Positions 12,882 through 17,543 of a DNA stretch of 17,543 nt are shown here, piece after piece. The notes under the pieces are model-generated. The model saw only the letters and a list, made by a program, of their open reading frames with translations. It was not told the origin of the DNA and searched no databases. Origin of the DNA: MGBC102946 sp022793145 (GTDB lineage Bacteria > Bacillota_I > Bacilli_A > RF39 > UBA660); assembly GCA_947426265.1 (NCBI GenBank), contig CANEDJ010000030.1, positions 1 through 17,543 on the forward strand, in the 5' to 3' direction. The translations under genes were made by a program, and so were the position numbers. Position 1 is the first letter of the stretch, and each line of letters opens with the position of its first letter.

Positions 12882-13887
12882 TTATTTGAAAGACAAATGG
12901 TATGCGATTCTTCTATTTTTATTTTTCTTTTTTCTTTCTTTCTTACTCTTTCTGGCTTTTAAAGTAAAGATACAACTTATAATCATATTATCTATTTTGT
13001 ATTTCCTCTTTTTTCTACTATTATTACTCATTGATTTTTTTAGAAAAAAATCGTTTTATCAAAAACTTTTATTTCAAATAAAAGAATTGGACCAAAGTTA
13101 TTTTGTTACAGCGCTTTTAGAAGAGCCTAATTTTTATGAAGGAGCACTTTTTTATCAGGCGCTTTATGAAATTAATAAATCTATGATAGAAAATGTAAGG
13201 AAGTATGAATTTCAAACAAATGATTTTAAAGAATATATTGAAATGTGGATTCATGAAGTCAAGATTCCTATTTCTAGTCTAATTTTAATGGCACATAATT
13301 ATAAAACAAGATTTCCTTCTAAAGCAATGGAACAAATGAAAAAAATAGAAGATTATGTAGAACAGATTCTTTACTATGTACGAAGTGAAAATGCCCATAA
13401 AGATTATCTTATCAATGAGGTATCTTTAGATAGAGTCATTAAAGCAGTAGCTTTAAAAAATAAAGATGATTTATTAGAAAATGAAATTGATTTCATTGTA
13501 TCTTGTCATGAAGAGAAAGTTATGACAGACTCTAAATGGTTAGAATTTATATGCAATCAAATTATTAATAATAGTATTAAATATAAAGATGGTAAAAAAA
13601 AGTCTTATATAAAGATGACTGTCATAAAACAAAAACAAAGTATAAAATTAGAAATAGAAGATAATGGGATTGGTATACCTGCAAGTGATATTAAAAGAGT
13701 ATTTGAAAAATCTTTTACAGGATACAATGGAAGAATTAGGAAAACTTCTACAGGAATGGGTTTATTCATTGTAGAAAATTTATGTAAGAAGCTTGGACAC
13801 AAAATAGAAATTGAGTCTACTCAAAATATCTCAACTAAAGTTTCTATTCTCTTTTATGAGAACAATTATTATGATGTTTTAAAGTAA
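12868..13887 (+). CDS. BceS/YxdK-like intramembrane-sensing histidine kinase
   Basis: A 339-residue kinase. Two hydrophobic helices (about 12-32 and 35-57) are separated by only a few residues, so there is almost no outside sensor domain, the mark of the intramembrane-sensing BceS group, which receives its signal from the partner transporter. The H-box is EMWIHEVKIPISSL with phospho-acceptor His129. The N-box is CNQIINNSIKY (Asn234/235), and the G-boxes are DNGIGI (265-270) and STGMGLF (294-300). The ATPase domain is complete. The start overlaps the regulator gene by 14 bases, with only a weak GGG site upstream, so coupled translation is likely. The stop codon TAA (13885-13887) lies inside the left edge of the next operator palindrome. 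Confidence 0.92.
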   Translation: MKFYNYLKDKWYAILLFLFFFFLSFLLFLAFKVKIQLIIILSILYFLFFLLLLLIDFFRKKSFYQKLLFQIKELDQSYFVTALLEEPNFYEGALFYQALYEINKSMIENVRKYEFQTNDFKEYIEMWIHEVKIPISSLILMAHNYKTRFPSKAMEQMKKIEDYVEQILYYVRSENAHKDYLINEVSLDRVIKAVALKNKDDLLENEIDFIVSCHEEKVMTDSKWLEFICNQIINNSIKYKDGKKKSYIKMTVIKQKQSIKLEIEDNGIGIPASDIKRVFEKSFTGYNGRIRKTSTGMGLFIVENLCKKLGHKIEIESTQNISTKVSILFYENNYYDVLK

Positions 13888-13916
13888 CCTTACAATTTTG
13901 TAAGGTTTTTGTAAGA
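13886..13916 (+). promoter_or_regulatory. BceR-type operator with extra half-site upstream of the ABC transporter
   Basis: AACCTTACAA (13886-13895) and TTGTAAGGTT (13898-13907) are perfect 10-base inverted arms around a TT centre, containing TTACA-N4-TGTAA at 13890-13903. An extra copy of the right arm, TTTTGTAAGA (13907-13916), follows 11 bases after TTTTGTAAGG (13896-13905), one helical turn away. It lies upstream of the transporter promoter and would be the main target of the neighbouring regulator. As RNA the palindrome can also fold into a hairpin with a short T-run. Confidence 0.8.
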
Positions 13917-13924
13917 TAAAACAA

Positions 13925-13953
13925 ACGACAAAAAGAATTATTTATTTTATGAT
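13925..13953 (+). promoter_or_regulatory. Promoter of the ABC transporter genes
   Basis: -35 ACGACA (13925-13930), 17 bases, -10 TATGAT (13948-13953). The -35 differs from TTGACA at two positions, consistent with activation from the operator ending about 9 bases upstream. Confidence 0.55.
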
Positions 13954-13974
13954 GATTGTGAAAGGAGTTATATT

Positions 13975-14742
13975 ATGGAACCAATTTTAAAAATTGATAA
14001 AATTGAAAAATATTATGGTAGTAGGTCATCACTTACCAAAGCGATTGATAATCTATCATTTTCTGTAGAGAAAGGGGAATTTGTCGCGATTATGGGAGCA
14101 AGTGGAAGTGGTAAAACGACCCTTCTAAATTGTATTTCTACCATAGACCGAGTAACAAGTGGTCATATTTATGTAGGGGGTGAAGATATTACAAAATTAA
14201 AGGGTTCTTCCTTAAATTGTTTTAGAAGAGAAGAACTAGGATTTATCTTTCAAGATTTTAATTTACTAGATACTTTGACTGCCTATGAAAATATTGCTTT
14301 AGCGCTCTCTATTCAAAATGTGAAAGTAAAAGAAATTGATGCACGCATTAAAAAAGTTGCAGAAGAATTAGATATCAAAAATGTGTTAAATAAATATCCC
14401 TATCAAATGAGTGGAGGACAAAAGCAACGAGTCGCATCTGCTAGAGCAATTATCACGAATCCAAAACTTGTATTAGCAGATGAACCAACAGGAGCCCTTG
14501 ATTCAAAATCCGCAAAAATGTTATTGGAAAGATTTAACCACTTAAATGCAGCTTTGGATGCCACCATTTTGATGGTTACTCATGATGCTTTTACAGCAAG
14601 TTATGCGAAAAGAGTTATTTTTATAAAAGATGGAAAAGTATTTAATGAATTTGAAAGAGGAGATAATACTAGAAAAGAATTTTTTGATAAAATTATTGAT
14701 GTTGTAACTCTCCTTGGAGGGGATTTGAATGATGCTCTTTAA
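13975..14742 (+). CDS. BceA/YxdL-like ABC transporter ATPase
   Basis: A 255-residue nucleotide-binding protein of the MacB/LolD/BceA class. Walker A is GASGSGKTT (41-49), the Q-loop is IFQDFNLL (91-98), the signature is MSGGQKQR (145-152), Walker B is LVLADEPTGALD (165-176), and the switch histidine is in MVTHD (His203). It powers the neighbouring permease, which protects the cell against peptides that bind lipid II cycle intermediates; in this class the transporter also reports its own activity to the kinase. AAAGGAG (13961-13967) is 7 bases before the ATG. Its last 14 bases overlap the permease gene, which has its own GGAGG within this gene. It has a separate regulated promoter, so it can be induced more strongly than the two-component genes. 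Confidence 0.94.
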   Translation: MEPILKIDKIEKYYGSRSSLTKAIDNLSFSVEKGEFVAIMGASGSGKTTLLNCISTIDRVTSGHIYVGGEDITKLKGSSLNCFRREELGFIFQDFNLLDTLTAYENIALALSIQNVKVKEIDARIKKVAEELDIKNVLNKYPYQMSGGQKQRVASARAIITNPKLVLADEPTGALDSKSAKMLLERFNHLNAALDATILMVTHDAFTASYAKRVIFIKDGKVFNEFERGDNTRKEFFDKIIDVVTLLGGDLNDAL

Positions 14743-16798
14743 ATTATCACTTAAAAATATTAAAAAAAGTTTTAAAGATTATACGATTTATTTTTTTACG
14801 CTCATTCTTGGAGTTGCCATCTTTTATGTTTTTAATGCGATTGATAGTCAAACAATACTATTAGATGTAACAAGAGACACAAGAGAACTTATAAAATTAA
14901 TGATTAATATGTTATCTGGAGTGAGTGTATTTGTTTCTTTCATTCTAGGTTTTCTAATTATTTATGCTTCTAGATTTTTAATGAAACGAAGAAATAAAGA
15001 ATTTGGTATTTATTTGACACTCGGAATGAGTAAGCGAAAAATTTCTATGATTTTATTTTTTGAAACATTTTTCATTGGATTATTATCTTTGATAGTGGGT
15101 TTACTTGTAGGCGTTTTAATTTCTCAATTTATGAGTTTGTTAGTAGCAAATATGTTTGAAGCAGATTTAACCGAGTTTACTTTTACATTTTCTAATAGTG
15201 CTTGTATTAAAACTTTAATTTACTTTGGAATTATGTATCTTCTTGTGATGATATTCAATACGATTAATGTTAGTAAGTGTAAATTAATTGATTTATTGCA
15301 TGGAAGTAAAAGAAGTGAACAAGTGAAACTCAAAAATCCAATTTTCTGTACCTTATTATTTATGGTTGGTGCTAGTATGTTAGGGTATGCTTACTATCTT
15401 GTTACGATAGGATTTGAAGAACTATCCAATGCATCAGATATCTTTTTGCCAATTATTTTAGGAACACTTTCTACGTTTTTGATATTTTGGTCTTTATCTG
15501 GCTTACTTTTGATACTTGTTACGCACATGAAAAAATTCTACTATAAAGCTTTGAATAGTTTCACATTAAGACAAATTAGTAGCAAAATTAATACTACTGT
15601 ATTTTCCATGTCGATTATTTGCTTGATGCTATTTATTACCATTTGTGTTTTGTCTTCTGCTTTATCCATTAAAAATTCTATGACAGCAAATCTAAAAACT
15701 TTGGTACCAATGGATGTTCAATTTACGAAAACTCGTTATCTTAGAGAAGAACAGGTAGAGGGTTCTACAAGATATGACCCAAATATGATTGCTGATTCTA
15801 ATATTTCTTTACGTGAAACATTAACATTTTTAGATTTTGATATTGAAACAAATTTGAAAGATATTGTGGAACTAGATATTTATGATATTGGGTTAACGCT
15901 TCAAGATACATTAGGAAGTTATTATGAGGAAGTTTATAAAAAATTTCCATTTATGACTTATGATACAGAAGAATACTTTATCAAATTGAGCGATTATAAT
16001 CGTATGGCGCATCTTTTTGGACTAGAAGAGTACACATTAAAAGATAATGAGTACATTATAGTAGCTGATTATAAAGAATTGGCAGCGATACGAAATGAAG
16101 CACTAAAAAGAAATGTTCCAATTGTGATAAAAAATGAGAAATACTATCCAAAATATGAAAAATGTAAAGATGGATTTTTGTTTATGAATAGTACCCATTC
16201 AAATTCAGGTTTCTTTATTTTACCAGATAAAGCTTTAAATGAAGAAAGAATATTAATTAGTATGATGAGTGCAAATTATAAAGCAAATGGAGAAGTAGAA
16301 AAAAAGCAGATTGAAGAATATATCACGACAGAGTTAGAAAATCACCCATATTCTCTTATGACAACTTTAAAAGGAAGTACCAAGATAAAGTTATATGAAA
16401 CAAGTGTTGGATTAGGAGCTATGGTAACTTTTATTGGATTATATTTAGGGATTATTTTTTTAATTAGTAGTGCAGCAATACTTGCTTTAAAAGAATTATC
16501 AGAAAGTACAGATAATAAAGATCGTTTTATATGTTTAAAAAGAATTGGAGTAGATGAGAAAATGCTTCATCAAGCATTGTTTAGACAAATTGGGATTTTC
16601 TTCTTATTTCCATTATTGCTTGCCATGATACATTCGATCTTTGGCATCTTATTCTGTAACCGTCTGTTATCTGTATTTGGAAGTGATGAATTGTTGCCTT
16701 CTATTATAATGACAGCTACATTTATAGTTGCTATTTATGGAGGATATTTCTTATTAACTTATTTTTGCAGTAAGAATATGATTCGAGAAAAAATATGA
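14729..16798 (+). CDS. BceB/YxdM-like ABC transporter permease
   Basis: A 689-residue permease with ten membrane helices in the BceB pattern. Helices lie near 18-38, 62-84, 106-138, 160-180, 204-227, 238-265 and 292-314. A large outside domain follows (about 315-558, some 240 residues), then helices near 560-588, 620-644 and 656-680. FtsX-like segments (LMKRRNKEFGIYLTLGMSKR, 84-103) frame the second to third helices. The outside domain is the part thought to recognise the peptide antibiotic-target complex and is the most variable in the family, so the ligand cannot be named. GGAGG at 14716-14720 selects the first of two adjacent ATG codons. The stop codon overlaps the ATG of a 39-codon small ORF. 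Confidence 0.93.
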   Translation: MMLFKLSLKNIKKSFKDYTIYFFTLILGVAIFYVFNAIDSQTILLDVTRDTRELIKLMINMLSGVSVFVSFILGFLIIYASRFLMKRRNKEFGIYLTLGMSKRKISMILFFETFFIGLLSLIVGLLVGVLISQFMSLLVANMFEADLTEFTFTFSNSACIKTLIYFGIMYLLVMIFNTINVSKCKLIDLLHGSKRSEQVKLKNPIFCTLLFMVGASMLGYAYYLVTIGFEELSNASDIFLPIILGTLSTFLIFWSLSGLLLILVTHMKKFYYKALNSFTLRQISSKINTTVFSMSIICLMLFITICVLSSALSIKNSMTANLKTLVPMDVQFTKTRYLREEQVEGSTRYDPNMIADSNISLRETLTFLDFDIETNLKDIVELDIYDIGLTLQDTLGSYYEEVYKKFPFMTYDTEEYFIKLSDYNRMAHLFGLEEYTLKDNEYIIVADYKELAAIRNEALKRNVPIVIKNEKYYPKYEKCKDGFLFMNSTHSNSGFFILPDKALNEERILISMMSANYKANGEVEKKQIEEYITTELENHPYSLMTTLKGSTKIKLYETSVGLGAMVTFIGLYLGIIFLISSAAILALKELSESTDNKDRFICLKRIGVDEKMLHQALFRQIGIFFLFPLLLAMIHSIFGILFCNRLLSVFGSDELLPSIIMTATFIVAIYGGYFLLTYFCSKNMIREKI

Positions 16799-16914
16799 TA
16801 TTTCAGATTGAGGAAATAATAGAAGTGATAGAAGATTTTTGGATACCAGTTTTATGCCCATTCATATTACTATTTTTGTTATTTTTAGTAATTGCAGAAT
16901 TTAGAAAGAGGTGA
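16795..16914 (+). CDS. Small single-span membrane protein, 39 residues, unrecognised
   Basis: An ORF of 39 codons whose ATG overlaps the permease stop codon as ATGA and whose TGA stop lies 8 bases before the yxeA start. The N-terminal part is acidic (MIFQIEEIIEVIEDFW) and is followed by one hydrophobic helix, about residues 17-34 (IPVLCPFILLFLLFLVIA), ending in a basic EFRKR. This is the charge pattern of a one-span protein with its C-terminus inside. A GTG at 16825 would give a 29-residue version and has GAGG (16810-16813) upstream; the region is too short and too regular in overlap to look accidental. I recognise no family. Position between permease and YxeA suggests an accessory or regulator of the transporter complex, which is inference. 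Chance is the main alternative, since AT-rich DNA often encodes hydrophobic residues. Confidence 0.6.
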   Translation: MIFQIEEIIEVIEDFWIPVLCPFILLFLLFLVIAEFRKR

Positions 16915-16922
16915 AATGAAGT

Positions 16923-17246
16923 ATGAAAGAAAAGTTTGTAATTATGATGGGAGCTGTTTTATTTATCGTTCTTTGTGGTTGTGTATTTTTCTATATGGAA
17001 AATTATGATAAACTTTATTATACAAGAATTGATAATATGAAGATAGAAAAATTGTCAGCAAAGGAATATGAATATGAATTAGTTTCTTATGATGTAAACG
17101 GCAAGAAAAAGAAATTGAAATTTAAAACGAGTAAAGAACTAAGAAATACTGCTTTTCTAGAATTGGAAGTACGAATTTTGGGTGTTCATTCCTGGAAAGA
17201 AGTAGAGTATGAAGAACTTCCTAAAAAAGTCCAAGAAAAGTATTGA
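16923..17246 (+). CDS. yxeA: YxeA family protein (DUF1093)
   Basis: A 107-residue exported or membrane-anchored protein. Residues 5-24 form a hydrophobic signal or anchor segment, followed by a small soluble domain typical of YxeA: YYTRIDN (32-38), AKEYEYELVSYDVNGKKKKL (46-65), a central ELRNTAFLELEV, and SWKEVEYEELPKKVQEKY at the C-terminus. In Bacillus subtilis yxeA is the last gene of the yxdLM-yxeA operon controlled by YxdJ; its biochemical role is not settled. The signal region ends in LCGC (17-20), a lipobox-like sequence, but the following aromatic residues make lipidation uncertain. AGAGGTG (16907-16913) lies 9 bases before the ATG, within the end of the 39-codon ORF. An intrinsic terminator follows. 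The family call is firm. Confidence 0.85.
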   Translation: MKEKFVIMMGAVLFIVLCGCVFFYMENYDKLYYTRIDNMKIEKLSAKEYEYELVSYDVNGKKKKLKFKTSKELRNTAFLELEVRILGVHSWKEVEYEELPKKVQEKY

Positions 17247-17250
17247 TGAT

Positions 17251-17278
17251 AAGAACAGATTTTTATATCTGTTTTTTT
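17251..17278 (+). terminator. Intrinsic terminator after yxeA
   Basis: AACAGAT (17254-17260), a six-base loop and ATCTGTT (17267-17273) form a 7-bp stem with a T-run to 17278. It ends the transporter operon. Confidence 0.85.
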
Positions 17279-17357
17279 AATTTATTATAGGAATTTATAA
17301 TACTTTTATAGAAAGATATAAGTAAAGAGGAAGAATTTTTTTAACATATAAGATACA

Positions 17358-17386
17358 TTGACAAATTATTTCGTATCTAGTATGAT
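17358..17386 (+). promoter_or_regulatory. Consensus sigma-A promoter of the Rpn-like gene
   Basis: Perfect -35 TTGACA (17358-17363), 17-base spacer, -10 TATGAT (17381-17386). It is the strongest promoter by consensus in the window, with a start expected near 17393. AGATAC (17351-17356) and GTATCT (17373-17378) form an inverted repeat that brackets the -35. Confidence 0.85.
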
Positions 17387-17421
17387 GTAGACGAAGTCCT
17401 TCCAGACAAGGAAGAATTTCA

Positions 17422-17543
17422 TTGAAAGAAAAAATTTATGGTCTTAGATTTGATACGAGTTTTAAGAATATTTTTTGCAATCATCATTTTTTAAAACAGT
17501 TTTTTAAAGATATTTTTCATGAAGAAATGAAAAATATTACTTA
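17422..17543 (+). CDS. Rpn/PD-(D/E)XK nuclease family transposase-like protein, 3' end outside window
   Basis: Only the first 40 codons are present and the frame is still open at the end of the window. The translation KEKIYGLRFDTSFKNIFCNH followed by HFLKQFFKDIFHEE resembles the N-terminus of Rpn-type (recombination-promoting nuclease/putative transposase) proteins, which commonly begin with an Asp-x-x-Phe-Lys-x-Ile-Phe motif. The catalytic PD-(D/E)XK residues would lie beyond the window. The start is taken as TTG 17422 because AAGGAAG (17408-17414) lies 7 bases upstream and no in-frame ATG or GTG precedes it after the stop at 17383. The ribosome site falls in a small possible hairpin (CTTCC 17399-17403 with GGAAG 17410-17414). 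These genes are often mobile or multicopy; here no terminal repeats can be judged. Confidence 0.6.
   Translation, partial: MKEKIYGLRFDTSFKNIFCNHHFLKQFFKDIFHEEMKNIT

Overview
The window comes from a very AT-rich Gram-positive (Bacillota) genome that uses the standard code: TGA is a stop in several genes and TGG encodes Trp. T-box regulation of gltX, a BceRS-BceAB/Yxd-type antimicrobial-peptide module, MurF/Ddl, VanZ and VanY relatives, Shine-Dalgarno sites and extended -10 promoters all fit an uncultured gut-type low-GC Firmicute. The species cannot be fixed from the sequence. Every gene I support lies on the + strand. I see no prophage, insertion sequence or CRISPR array.

Layout. (1) 1-4325, cell envelope: the 3' part of a MurF-type ligase, then Ddl with an odd lysine-glycine tail and a terminator overlapping its stop codon. 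A VanZ-like membrane protein and a membrane-anchored VanY-type D,D-carboxypeptidase with an Ig-like spacer follow. (2) 4347-8614, tRNA charging and peptide turnover: a tRNA-Gln(CUG) with its own extended -10 promoter sits a few bases ahead of a glutamate-type T-box leader and gltX. An M3 oligoendopeptidase and an HD-domain hydrolase are tightly coupled behind gltX, and the run ends at a terminator. (3) 8682-10624: a separately promoted MFS-like transporter and a flavin reductase-rubredoxin fusion, ended by a terminator. (4) 10631-12146: a compact operon of three small nucleic-acid-binding-type proteins (ASCH; YjbR-like plus EVE/PUA-like; stand-alone tRNA-binding domain). This is the least explained set in the window. 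(5) 12149-17278: a BceR/BceS-like two-component system and a BceAB/YxdLM-like ABC transporter, each preceded by a palindrome matching TNACA-N4-TGTAA. A YxeA-family gene closes the set, as in the Bacillus yxdJKLM-yxeA locus. Between permease and yxeA lies a 39-codon single-membrane-span ORF that start/stop overlap couples to the permease; it is easily missed and possibly undescribed. (6) 17358-17543: a strong promoter and the start of an Rpn/PD-(D/E)XK transposase-like gene that runs off the window.

Functional picture. Regions 1 and 5 both concern the lipid II cycle and its inhibitors: precursor synthesis and trimming in region 1, peptide sensing and target protection in region 5. Regions 2 and 4 both concern tRNA or modified nucleic acids. 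That the regions work together is inference from proximity only. Gene functions rest on motif recognition without database searches.
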